38,964 bases of DNA from the NCBI RefSeq assembly GCF_000003605.2, contig NW_003108605.1, positions 79,793 through 118,756 on the forward strand, given 5' to 3'. Under the pieces are notes generated by a model. It was not told where the DNA came from and did no database searches. It saw only the letters and a list, made by a program, of their open reading frames with translations. Positions 1 through 15,700 of the stretch are shown here, piece by piece; positions within the stretch are counted from its first letter, which is position 1; each line of letters starts with the position of its first letter. The position numbers and the translations under genes are program-made. The stretch is from Saccoglossus kowalevskii. Lineage: Eukaryota > Hemichordata > Enteropneusta > Harrimaniidae.

Positions 1-10
1 TTAGTACTTG

Positions 11-505
11 AGATATCAGTGGAAAAACCGAAAATTGACTAATCATTATGCAAATTAGGTAATTAGTATCCACGGATTATTACCAAAAACTAATCAAAAC
101 CTAGCATGAGTTCAGAGCATCTATGTACCAAGTTTCATCAAAATCCAATGAGTGGTTGTTTAGATATCAGTGGAACAGTCATGGAACCACTAAAAAATAG
201 CTAATTATCATGCAAATTAGGTAATTAATATGCACGGATTTTTACCAAAAATTAATCAAATCTGCGCATATGTTCAGAGCATCTATGTACCAAGTTTCAT
301 CAAAATCCAATGAGTGGTTCTTTAGATATCAGTGGAACAGTCATAGAACAGCTAAAAATTAGCTAATTATCATGCAAATTAGGTAATTAACGAGCATGGA
401 TTTTTACCAAAACCTAATCAAATCTGCGCATTGGCCCAGAGCATCTATGCACCAAGTTTCATCAAAAACCGATGTATGGTTCTTGAGATAGCAGTGGAAC
501 AGTCG
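11..505. repeat. Tandem repeat, period about 151-162 bases, three copies plus a partial
   Basis: The phrase agatatcagtggaa recurs at 11, 162 and 324, and again as agatagcagtggaa at 486. Each copy is followed by the same order of motifs: aattaggtaatta, then accaagtttcatcaaaa, then a match close to gagtggtt. Copies differ by scattered substitutions and one indel of about 11 bases. No open frame runs through the unit, so it looks like a minisatellite or satellite fragment. Confidence 0.85.
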
Positions 506-506
506 G

Positions 507-560
507 ACACACATACACACATACACACACACATACACACATACACACATACAGACACAC
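507..560. repeat. CA-rich microsatellite
   Basis: Impure (CA)n and (ATACAC)n repeats directly follow the last tandem-repeat copy. The predicted peptides rich in His/Thr or Cys/Val across it are artefacts of the repeat. Confidence 0.9.
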
Positions 561-570
561 TAACTGCAAA

Positions 571-602
571 GACTCCCATTTTGTGCTTCGCACATGGGAG
601 TC
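571..602. repeat. Short inverted repeat (hairpin)
   Basis: GACTCCCAT (571-579) and ATGGGAGTC (594-602) are exact reverse complements. An inner gtgc/gcac pair leaves a very small loop. It sits at the end of the microsatellite and may mark the edge of a mobile unit. Confidence 0.7.
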
Positions 603-1089
603 AAAAACAAATAACTGTTTGGATTGAAAACTCTGTAATAAAATGGTTAGACTGCCATGACTTGTCAAATGTATTGATAAAATCAGCCACTCTATGTCTG
701 AGCAAATCAATATATAAAAATGCCTGTCACAAGTAAAAAAGTTATTTACAATCATTGAACATGATACAACACCTAATTTATAGTCTAAATTTTCCCTAAA
801 ACATTGACAATAATTTGTTTAACTATTGGTACCTATTTGCTCCTAAATTCAGTTTTTTGGACAATTTCAAATTTTGTGATGCACCATGATCATTTTGTAT
901 GAGGATTCAAAATTTCCGATTGTCATGCTTTGTTCAAATTTAGTATTAAAGACAAATGTCCCTTAAAAGGATGGGTACCAAATCTATTCATTGATCTATT
1001 TGGCTCACTGTTACCAGGGACACTTTTTCTTTGGATATTCTATGGATGATTTTAAGCAGGCATGGCACTGTAGAATCTGTATTAGTAGC

Positions 1090-1298
1090 TACTGTAAAAC
1101 ATGTTGAAAAGGCGTCATGCAATTTTAGCGAATTGTGGTAAAATGACGTAATAGCGAAATGTTGATTTAGCGAATCTTTCTTATCATTGTTGATTTCTTT
1201 GGTGGTCATTTTGAATTGATAATAAAGTCATTAGCGACATCTTGAATTAGCGAATCAATTCTCTCGCTAAATTTGCGAAAAAGACATGTTTTACAGTA
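1090..1298. mobile_element. MITE with 15-base perfect terminal inverted repeats
   Basis: The element starts TACTGTAAAACATGT (1090-1104) and ends with its exact reverse complement (1284-1298). It is 209 bases long and has no coding capacity. Its interior carries several copies of tagcgaat. Each end begins or ends in TA, as expected for a Tc1/mariner-type (Stowaway-like) insertion with a TA target duplication. The family assignment is inference from the ends only. Confidence 0.75.
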
Positions 1299-1512
1299 TA
1301 TTGCAACATAGGGAATGCAGCTTCTATTAGAGCATCTAAACATGTGAGAAATGATGAATGGGTGGCTTCTAATTGAGATTTTACTGTAGGTATGCATACA
1401 GTAATACCAGAATGTTTATCTGGCACTACAAGGATATCATTTCAAGAACCCCCCATAAAGATAAAGAGCAATGGCTTTCAGTCGGCCATATCAATCCCAT
1501 TGTGAAACGTAC

Positions 1513-4779
<3,267 letters not shown>

Positions 4780-5683
4780 GTTTTCTGACAGCCGAATACT
4801 ATGTAAAGTTCGGTCACTAAACAGCTAATCCGTATTGTCAAGGTGACCTCCTAAGGTGACCTGCACATTTAGTCGCGAGTTGGCGCTGTTTTAGGGCATA
4901 CCATTTAGGTTGTGGAGGTGGTGAAACGTCATTAAATGCTGGCGATTTACTGCGTTATATATTTCATAGAGGGAAATGTCTGTGATTTTAGATAAGAATT
5001 ATAGAACAATAAGAAACACTTTATGCATGTTTACAAGCTAGAAAAACTATATGACTTCGAAAAACAGTTATAATTTTTGATAGCCGACAACGTGACCTCA
5101 TCAGACCGCACTACTCAATATTAGCATATTCTAATACGCGAGGGACTATTTGTGAAATATATCAAACGCGATATAATGACATATAGTATATTTTCCTAAA
5201 ATCAATATTTGCAGATAATTTGGAACAATTCTAAAATATAAATACTGAAGTGTAAAAGAGAAAATTATTTTCACATTGAAAGCACTGTTGACTTGCGGAT
5301 GAATATCTTTTATTTTATGTAAATAGGCCTTGAAGGTGATTTCCTCGCAAAACGGGAATTTTGTTGATTTTGTCGAAATTTAACCCAAAGTAGTGAGGCC
5401 GTGGACGATTTTTGACCGAAATGCCTGGACTATTGCCGTAGATATTATCAATGGGTGATTTTTATTTAATTTCTCAAGTCATACCGGTTAGGCAAAATAT
5501 TTTTTACAATTTCGAGGAATTTTCATTGTCCTGACTGTTTCTACAAGTTGGTTCAAGTTCCCCTCACTTGAGCGCTCGTTACAGGGAGATTCCCTGGGAA
5601 AGTTGTGTTTACAAACGTGCGAAGTGGGCCGTCATCACCCAGAGGCGATCTGGGGTTGTTCAAGTTCCAGTTATAGTAGGGAT
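4780..5683. promoter_or_regulatory. Divergent promoter region between JMJD7 and BRD10
   Basis: The JMJD7 start (minus strand) and the BRD10 start (plus strand) lie head to head about 900 bases apart. No other gene is visible between them. CpG dinucleotides are more frequent from about 5080 to 5660 than in the flanking introns. No TATA box is obvious near either start. The 5' UTR of BRD10 must lie in the right part, but its transcription start cannot be placed. Confidence 0.55.
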
Positions 5684-6761
5684 ATGGAGATTCCTGAAGA
5701 AACGTTGCTTACATTTGAACATCACGAGATGGACGAAATGTGTTCTGAACCGGCGAATCCAACTTCAAGAGTTGGCGCAGTAACTTCTCTGGTATCTCCG
5801 ACACCAAGCGAGGATTCCCAAAAAGCGCCGCCGGAGAAACAATCGACCGCTAAGGCACAAAAGCTTGAGTTGTCTCCCGAACTTCGACATGGCTATCGAA
5901 TTCTCATGGGCGTAATGTCTTGCAGTAAATCCATTGTGTGGTCGTTTTTGGATCCAGTTGATGTCGAGAAATACAACCTGTGGGACTACCACGAGCGCGT
6001 GAAAGAGCCCATGTGGCTCCGAAAAAGTTAGTAATTACCTTTAAAATTGCCAATTCTGAAATTGTCATCATTTATCGTGGTAGATCAATATAAGTTTTAT
6101 GAAAATACAACATGTATATACGCAGATTTCTTCATAATTTTGTAGGCGTCATGGAGTAAGGTCTGCTCAGTAATGCATCAACACGGAAGGGAATCCCCTT
6201 GGTGTTTCCCAAATGATTGTCATTTGTAAGCATTGTTTATGTTTAATACATGTTCTTAGAGTGTCGGAGTCTCTAAGTTTTTTTTTTTTTTTTTGATGTA
6301 TTTTTTGAACCTGTTCGTTCATTATGTCTTTTTCAACGTATACAACAGAGGAAAAAAATGCTCTTCATTTAAAAAAAAATTAAACACATGTGTTAGAGAA
6401 ATCCTCCATGTAATGTTTTTTGGCAACATCCCACAAGAAACGTATACCTTGATTATAGTACCGTAACACCATTCAGCTCTGTCTCTTGAGTCAATGCTGT
6501 AAATCATGAAATTATAAATACTGATCAGACTTTTATAATTATTCTGACAATGCTCATCCTCAATTTTAAACTTTTTTTTTTTTATATTACAGTGGAATCC
6601 AAGTTTGAGAATGGGGAGTACACAACAATCACAGAATTTGTTAGAGATTTTAGACATATGCTTGAAAATTGTTACAGATATAATGGTCTTGATCATTGGG
6701 TTTCAAAGCAAGCCATGAAATTGGAAAGAATTTTTGAACAGAAACTAAATCTTATGTCAAG
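5684..6761 (+). other. BRD10: BRD10 exons 1-2: bromodomain
   Basis: The bromodomain is split by one intron (6027-6592, donor GTTAGT, acceptor tattacag). Helix Z is ELSPELRHGYRILMGVM. The ZA shelf reads WSFLDPVD, where WPF is usual. Helix B follows as FENGEYTTITEFVRDF, and the end of helix B reads MLENCYRYN. The acetyl-lysine-contacting asparagine of the YN motif is kept (N145), as is the Tyr before it. The domain is therefore likely able to bind acetyl-lysine, although the Ser in the shelf could change affinity. Confidence 0.85.
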
Positions 6762-9700
6762 GTGAGTAAAATATCCTTTCAATTGTGATTACCCTAGACA
6801 TCTCCATATGCAAGTGAAGGTTTCCCTGATTCTGTCAGTGTTTGCTATTTTTGTTATATACCCTACGTATATATAAAATATGTTTTTTAAATGCCGTCCT
6901 TCATCCCCTTGGCTTATTATCTCTAATTTTTCACATCCCTAATTTTGGTTCCCTGGGCATCTTTAATAAATAACTTATCTAACTACAATTTTAACAATCC
7001 TCTTTGAAATATCTCCTGTATAAGTTGCTGCTGGCAGATTGCTGTTCTCTTGACACCAGCAACTGCCTTTCTTTCTTTTTTTTTACTTGGTTGCATTTTG
7101 TATATGCCAGTCAGACACTGACAAGTAAGTAAACGAACTGGGATATAGTCAACATGGGACTCTAGAATCACAGATAGGCCCCGAATATAGAGTACACTAA
7201 AAACTATACAGCATTAATAACAAAATTCACATTACAATTGTAGTGGATATATATATAATATATTGCAAGGTGGAAATAATAAAAATAAAACCAAAAAATG
7301 ACAACAATCAACAAGACAATCCACAAGAACAAACTGCACAATGTAATCAAATCAGTAAGAGACAATTTATGAACCCCTTAAATACAAAATAGACGTCAAT
7401 GAATACAATATTTGTCAAAAATTCTGCAACCCCCACAGACAAACTCTAATATTGCAATATTGCTAGTTGTGAACTTTTAAATCATATTTATGAGGATTCC
7501 TGCATGAAGTTACAGAGATGGGAAAAATTAATAATTATGGCAAGGGAGAATATTGATTTCTTCTGCCCTGGTTATATAATAAATTGTATTTGATAGGTAT
7601 TTTTGTGTGTGTACATGCATGTACTAAAATTAAAATATATACACACATTAAAATTATTGTTGTCCAGTAGCAATGTTTCCGTCCATAGTTGATTCGAGCA
7701 GTACATTAAAAACAGCATGGTGTATAGTAGACAACACCTTCAACCAGTATTCTAGTATTTTTGAATTATAGTTAATTGTTTTGTAGCCAATTTTCCTGTT
7801 GTGTAACCTTTGTTATTCTTGTCTACATTTAAGTTGAATGAGAATTTTTTTCAGATTGTTATTTTTTTTTTTGGATTGCTTTTTTTATTTGTTATGTAAC
7901 CATTTTAATTCCTGCAAGGGATTTTATGCGTTTCAATAAAGTATTGTGCCCCATTAAAATTATCAAAATTCAAGTGCAAAAATAGCACACATGCAAAGTA
8001 AACAAAATTATTCAGAGGGATTTTGGATTTCTTACATATGAGCTGAAACGCTGAACAAAACGCGAGAATAGAGGGGTATAATTTAATGATGTTCGGTATA
8101 TGGAAACTAGTTTACAAACTATATAGTGACACCAAAATGTTTGTCAGGTTTACTCTCAATATGTAATCTTTAAAAACTTGATGGGGCTGGTACAATTTAG
8201 GGTTAAGCATGTTCAATATGACCAGCTTTATACATGCCTTATTTTAGCCCCAAACATCAATTTCAACTATTAACAACCTTTAAATCAACTATTTACAACC
8301 ATTAAAGGCTATGTTAACACTGGAATAGTGTTTGAAACCACCATAATGTCATTATGATAGAAAGAATAGATTGTCACACAGGCATGTCAGAAATTCTCAT
8401 TGTGAATTACACTTTTTGTGACTACATGCAGTTCATGTACGTTTTGCCAAAAAAAAGTCATTCTTTGGTCTGAGCTGTCTCAAAGCGTTTGAGATTTAGG
8501 GGCCTTCAGATGAATGTAGTCATGTTTCTGTTTATACACAACTAAGATATAATGCACTCAAGATACTGTACAAAATATTTTGTATTTCTAGACCTATTAG
8601 AGAAAAGGCAACCCATTTCTTGACTTCAGGAGGTAGATATGGAGATGATAAATCTGAAACTATTGTTACAGGTGAGTATAAAGCTCTTGGTCAAGTTAAT
8701 TTCTATTTTCTCACATGATATAATTCAAAATGGTTGAATAATGATACATGATCTCGAATCAGGATGTCTCAAATTTAATGGCAGTGGTGCGTTGTGTTCA
8801 ATACAGGTTTCATGTGTTGTATAAAAAGTATGTAAAAAAAAATTCATGAAACCTATTGTAATACTCACTGTATACTAAACCTCAAAGAAATTATGAACTG
8901 ATGATTATTTAAATATTATTGTCTAAAATGTAGGGCCCAGAAAAAGGACGGCATCTCGGGCACTTTATGGTCATGACAATGTGGAGAACTCCCCAATTGT
9001 TGCATTTATCAAACAAGAAGAAGAACTCAATGAAATTGAAGATAAACGACAGAAGGAGCGAGAAAAGAAAGAGGAAATACTCAGAATGCAGCAAGAGGTT
9101 ATTGACTGGGAAGTCAATCTTCTTGCAGAACCAGTAGGCTCTCAGCTAAGAGCAATGTGGGAGGTGTGTACTTGGTTTTTAGTGTGAAGTTTGATATCAG
9201 AATTACCGGGTACTTGAATTTAACTTAATGAGAATCAAATCGATTCCACTATCATCTGAATAAGCTAAAGATGTTGAGATATTTTAAATACATTAGTTTT
9301 GTTTTGCTTTGCTAACCAACTTTTAAAAATACAATGAAAATAGGTCACTAAAATTGTAATTAATTCTTTTCTTCTTATTTGTTGTAGATACCTCAAATAG
9401 GACATTTTTTGTACATATGCCAAAGTTCATTGAATATAGGTGAAGTAGTATTCTATGAACTAGAGAGGGGTTTCCTCATGCCGCGAGAAAGTTCTACATT
9501 TGCTAAAGTGTTTACCTCATTATTGAGTACACCCTTCCAAAGAATAAGGTATGTATATAAATGTTATAAAACTGATCAATACAAATTAATGCATGTACAT
9601 AGACTCATTCATAATTGTCGAATGGAACTCCTGTTTAAACTGCACAAGGTTTGAGAGTGGGACAGAATTAAAGAAATATTGTAGATGTGTTTGTATAAAT

Positions 9701-12700
9701 ATGATCACATGATTTTGATTTAGAAAATATACAATTGTGTTGTGGTTGCCTTGTCTGACCTATGGGAATGTCTAAGCATAAAATTACTTAAACAATGCTG
9801 AAGTTGAATACATTTTCAGGTTTATAATCAGATTTGAGTAACTGTCTGTGGTACTGCATTCGCAGATAATACTTTGTTTTTAGAAGAATTGCATTCTCCT
9901 GGTTTTTCTTTCTTTCTTTTCAAACACACACAAGCGAACATTTGCTGAAAATTAAAATTAAAAAATTGAATCATCATGGTTCGCACATTTTGGTGTTTTT
10001 GTCAAGTGGTAAGAGACCTGTGTATAGGCCATATTAGTAACGAACTAGTTAGTTGATTGTTGACTTGTTTTTTCCACCACTGATTGAATGTAATTCTCTT
10101 GAAAATGAATATAAGATTATAATACAATGGCATATTTTAGAAATGGAATATTTGATTCTTAAAAAGAATCCGAATTCTGGATTAAATTTCAGCATCTTAT
10201 GAAAATAATAATAAAATTGAATGTTATCTAAGATGGTCACACACAGGTTTCTTGTCTTAGGTGATTCTTCAAACTTCCGTCTGGTATGATGTGTATGCAT
10301 TTGAAAGATGTGCTTTCTCTTCACAGCCTTAACAAAAAACCACCTATGCCTTATACTGTCTGGGAAACAAAGCTGAGGGAGAAAATTCGAGTTTGGTACA
10401 AGGTGTTAGAACAGAAAGCTGGTGATAAAATTCAGGTGAGTGAAGTAACGGTAATAGTTCATTTCAGTGATTTCAATCCCTGCTCTAAGCTTATCTATTT
10501 TGATTTAATGAATACATTTCTGAAAAATTATTGAATTGTCTGAATTAATATTTTCAAATAATAACATTAGAGATTAACCTTCATTTAACCTAAATTCATT
10601 TACAGGCATCTTCACAGCTTGGTATTGATCCTTTATTTTTTGATGTTCTTGGCACAAAATTTGTGTTAGACAAGAAAAGTTATCATGAATTAACATTTTA
10701 CCAAAGAGTCTGGATTATGAAGTCCATGGTTGATATTATTGTGGTGAGTGACATCTCATGGTTTATTTTATTAAAACTACATTTAGCTTTCGAGAAGAAA
10801 AAATGAGGCAATAGTGACAAAGTGTTTTCAAAGTTTCGTTATCACAAATACAAAATTAAAGTATGTGTTTCCTGTTTCAATATTATTACTTATATCTTCC
10901 AAACAACAATTCTATATTGAAACTACAGTGTTATTGTTTAAATCTTGTTTTTTTGTGAGATTTCAATGTATTCACGATTACCATAAATTTTAACTCTCAG
11001 AGCACATTTTGCAACATTGAAATACTGCCTTGTCAGCAGAAACTTTCTTGCTACAATTTTTTTGCACATTTTTGAAGACTTGAGCTGAGTACCAGTAGTA
11101 AGTAATGACAGTACATGTACTATTAAAACAAGTAATAAAACAGTAAATAACATTGTGACACAAAATGTACCCCGGTAATATTTATTTTGTAGGGAAAATT
11201 TTTTAAATCACAAACTGAATATGACATCTTGACCTAGTTTTGTTTGGGTGTGCTTGGACAATTTTGTACTAGGTAATTGACATAAATTTAGAATTTCCTA
11301 TACCAAAAAATCAGATTTTACTTACTTTTACTTATAAAATAAAAATAAAATATGGAATTCAGTTTGTAAACACGTACCTAGGTTCATCAATGTAGTCATA
11401 CGTAATAACTTTCATATATAGTTAACTAGTAAAATACCTTGTTCTTTGATTGAAATAGTTGATTCGCTTACAAGTTTGCAAACATCACTTAGCACCGACT
11501 CTGTATTTGCAATTTGTTCATTTTTACTCACAGGAAAATCATCAGGCTATAAGAGACTGTATTAATTCCATGCCCCGCAGTGAACTTCATGCAATAACGC
11601 TTGGCCACGACAGTGAAGGCAGTTCCTACATTCATTTTCCTCATTTCTGCGGTGCTGATGTTCGAATATACAAACAAACTGCAATACCTGATCCATTTGC
11701 TAAACCTCCTAAGGAGAAAGTTAAAGAAGAAAAAGTGAAAGGAAAAAGAGGAAGGAAAAGAAAGGCAAGTATAACCATCTTGTTTGATTAGTGATGCACA
11801 TTTGCCATGTTTACAGAACAGCATTCTATTGGAGTTGAATTACTGCTCCCCCCGTTTTCCATTGAGCTATCAATCTATCACAGTATTTATTTACTCTGTC
11901 AAATAGACATTAGAGCGTGTACCTCTTCGTCAAGCCAGAAAATACGCAAAATTCCAAAGAATGTTGTCTCTGCTGTAATTGAAATGAGAGGTTACTTGAA
12001 GAAGACGATTGAAGGCGTGATTTTCACCTGATCATTGGCCCTCGATGCGTTTAGATGGCTAGAGGCATGTCAGGGTCCAATCCTATCAGAGTTCGACCCT
12101 GAGGGTTTATTGGAGCCAAACTTGGCTTGAGCCGAATGTGCATACACAACCATTTTTTGCTGGCTCAAGTCGTAGAGCTCTGATAAAATGCTGTTGTGTG
12201 AACGTATCAATTGTATTGTGTTAAAGATTTCACATTAGCTGTGCCAGTATACATCTCTGCTCATGATAACCACCCCACCTCTAATTTCATTTGTATTCTA
12301 ATTCAGTTACAACTTGAAACAAATCTGCATATTCAGTCAAAATTCAAAACAAATGTGCTTGTGCTATAACAGTAACCAATTCCCACTTGGGAAAGCTGAA
12401 ATTGTAGCATTGCAAGTGCATTGCAAAAATGAAGACATTCTTGAATGAGTACACCCCAAGATCGCCTGACTGCAGAATGTACTAAATTAAAATTGGAAAT
12501 TTAAAACCCACCTAATTATTGTATATTCACTTGTTTTTATCAAAGACTGAAATCCCAGATAAAAAGGAACTGAAGATTTTTGGAAAGAAGAAAAAGAAGA
12601 AGATGAAGAAAACGGTCACACCAGTGCCTCCTGTAGTGAGAGAAAGACCAAGCAGACTCAGACAGGTAATATCTATTATATAGTTAGAAATGCTGCTGAT

Positions 12701-15700
12701 AATAAACAATCTAATTTTAATATTAATATTTGCAATTTCTGAAGCCAAGGTACTTTTATTAGCTCCGCTGTCGATTTTGTCAAGCGGAGCTTATCATATG
12801 AGTGATTGTCTGGCGTCGTCGTCTCTGTCAATGTTTTACTTTTTCGACTTCTTCTTGAAAACTACAAGCCTGAATGCTTTGATACTTGGTGTATATGTAC
12901 CTTGGGTGGACCTGTCTTAGATTTGTTCATTTCATGATGTTATCTTCAATTCTCTAATTTTGGTGAATATTTTTGGCATTTTTGGTAAAAAGTGATATTT
13001 TCGACTTCTTGTTAAAAACTGTAAGTCCGATTGCTTTGATATTACATAGATAGATACTGCATGTAGACCTTTCTCAGATTTGTTCATTTCATGATGATAT
13101 TTTTGATTCTCTAATTTTAATGAATATTTTTGTCATTTTTGGTAAAAAGTAAAATTTTTGAATTCTTGTTGAAAACAGCAAGTCTGATTGCTTTGATACT
13201 ATACATATTGTTCATTTTCTAATGATATCTTCAGTTCTTTAATTGAAATGTGCATTGCTGACAGCGGCGCTATCTCAGCCAACAGGCTGTTTATTTGGTT
13301 GTTGCCTCACCATTATTTCTTGCCAGATTTCTCACTATAAACCTGTATTCACTGTTTACAAAAGCGGCACATGCTCTGGTGAGACGCGATAAGAGACTAT
13401 TGGTTTAATTTTAAAAATTGATGCGAGTTGTTGTTACAGGAATGCTGATTGATGGATCCAGCTTCTTGGCGCACCCAATCAAATCGTTCAATTTAACTGA
13501 GGTCAAATATAGCTTTTCCTAACATGGGTTTGTAGAGATCGCCATGGATGGTCAACTTCAGTGAAACCATTTGAATTGTACGGTGTAATATTTGTAGTGG
13601 CAAAATGTTGTTTCAATAAACAAAATTGTATTTTCACATTGAATGACACATGTTAAAGAAAAGCAATTTTTCAGGGTTTTTTTTTGTTAAATTAATCAAC
13701 TGTAAAGATAGTTTGCATTTACAAAATATTTCTGATTTGTTTTTTCCTCAGAGAATAATTCCTGTGCTTAAATCATCTGAACTGCTGTTTGAAACCTCTG
13801 AATCTACATATACCTCATCTATTGAAGACAGTGAAGATGTTGACTGTGTTGCTGCTGCTATACAACAAAGCAAGCTAGAATCAAACAGAAAAAGGAATGC
13901 TGAGTCTGATGAAGAATACAGTTCTAATTTGAGTGAAAATGAATTCCATACTGATGAAAATAATATTGTTATTGACAAACCAACTTGTAAAAGGAAAAAG
14001 AAGTGTGAAGGGATTGAAGACAATCTAGATGCAGACCATGATTGTCTTGATAATTGTCAAGAAAAAGAAAAACCATGTTCAAAGGTAATGGATGATGATG
14101 ATGTGTGTGATGACAAAAGTGAGATAATGGAACTCAACTTTGCGGAAGACAAAAATAGCCCCGTTTGCCAGGAAGAAACTATGGAAAATGGCTGTAGTAG
14201 TGATGATGATGCACTTGATGATAATGAAAAAGAAAATAATACAAATGAACTAATAACAGATTTTGCTGATGTGGAAAATATAAAAGATAGTGAAAATGAT
14301 ACAAATAGAAGTGAAATAGCATGTAATGATGAAGATAAAAGGACACATAGCGATAAGATTTGTGTAAAAGATGAACAGTTGCCTGTTGAAAAGAAATTTC
14401 AAACAGAAAATGAAGTAAAGAAAGAATTGTCAGTGGAACATAAACAGTGTCAAGAAGAAAATATTTCTTTAGATACATTAAAAAAAGAATCGGTTCACAT
14501 CAAGAAGCCAATTAATGTAGTGAAACAAGAAAAAGTGAGCACTGACCAAAAAACAAAAATTGAACTTGCTGATGAAATGACCATTAAAGATACATTAGAC
14601 AATGATGAAAGTGAGGAAAAGGTTAATATATTGAAGAGGGAATTAGTGAATGGGAAGGAATGTCCTGAGAGAACTGATAATGAAGATTGCTCTAATGCTC
14701 AAGAAGTGACTGACAAAACCACTGAAATAAACCACACAAAAGAAGATGAAAAAGTAGAAGAAAAAGAAGAGGAGATGATAGAAGTCCTGCCGGAAAAGGG
14801 TAAATTTGAGCTTGTCTGTGATAGCCTGGATTCACTAAGAGAACTCATTCTGAAGTTTACAGAGCCTGAACCTGAGCCTGAACCACCATATGCTGGTAGA
14901 GGTCGGAAGAAAAAGGTATTTACTAATGTTTAAATGAGTTACATGTAGGTTTGATGTTTCTTGACATTTTATTCACAATCCATTAGGATAATCACCTTAA
15001 TTGGCAAGGGAAGACATCAATGTTTATGACATGTTTCATTATACTAGTAGTTTTCCCGCTAAGCCCAAGCATATTCAAAAAACCTTGTTCAAATAATGGT
15101 TTTAATTATCAAAGTGTCTGATCGTATGCCAATTTGTTTGCCTCTGAAATTTATGCCAGTGCATGCACTACTAATAGAGCAAATATGGTTTGCATACTAT
15201 TCTGTATTGTCTGTATTTGAGCCTAATCTGTTGCTGAGCAGATGNNNNNNNNNNNNNNNNNNNNNNNNNNNNNNNNNNNNNNNNNNNNNNNNNNNNNNNN
15301 NNNNNNNNNNNNNNNNNNNNNNNNNNNNNNNNNNNNNNNNNNNNNNNNNNNNNNNNNNNNNNNNNNNNNNNNNNNNNNNNNNNNNNNNNNNNNNNNNNNN
15401 NNNNNNNNNNNNNNNNNNNNNNNNNNNNNNNNNNNNNNNNNNNNNNNNNNNNNNNNNNNNNNNNNNNNNNNNNNNNNNNNNNNNNNNNNNNNNNNNNNNN
15501 NNNNNNNNNNNNNNNNNNNNNNNNNNNNNNNNNNNNNNNNNNNNNNNNNNNNNNNNNNNNNNNNNNNNNNNNNNNNNNNNNNNNNNNNNNNNNNNNNNNN
15601 NNNNNNNNNNNNNNNNNNNNNNNNNNNNNNNNNNNNNNNNNNNNNNNNNNNNNNNNNNNNNNNNNNNNNNNNNNNNNNNNNNNNNNNNNNNNNNNNNNNN

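Larger units (their letters stand above)
1..1512. other. Sequence downstream of JMJD7 exon 5 (probable last intron)
   Basis: No coding exon is supported here. The stretch holds a tandem repeat (about 11-505), a CA-rich microsatellite (507-560), a short perfect inverted repeat (571-602) and a MITE with 15-base terminal repeats (1090-1298). It is probably the last intron of JMJD7, because exon 5 ends with an intact donor (GCAG|GTACGT) in phase 1 and the expected last strand of the fold is absent. Confidence 0.6.

Noticed and set aside
431..755. Short frames rich in Thr/His or Cys/Val
   Set aside because: They translate the CA microsatellite in both directions and show no protein-like sequence outside it.
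1398..1420. FWY-like reading on the minus strand as the missing last exon of JMJD7
   Set aside because: TTCTGGTATTAC resembles NFWYD only over three residues, the preceding bases do not complete V-N, and there is no acceptor at the needed position.
5568..5783. Alternative frame at the BRD10 start, and a start before 5684
   Set aside because: The frame at 5568 does not join exon 2. The frame that does join has no ATG before 5684.
13748..14478. Minus-strand frames opposite BRD10 exon 10
   Set aside because: They are the complement of Asp/Glu/Lys-rich codons, giving Ser/Phe/His-rich shadow peptides.
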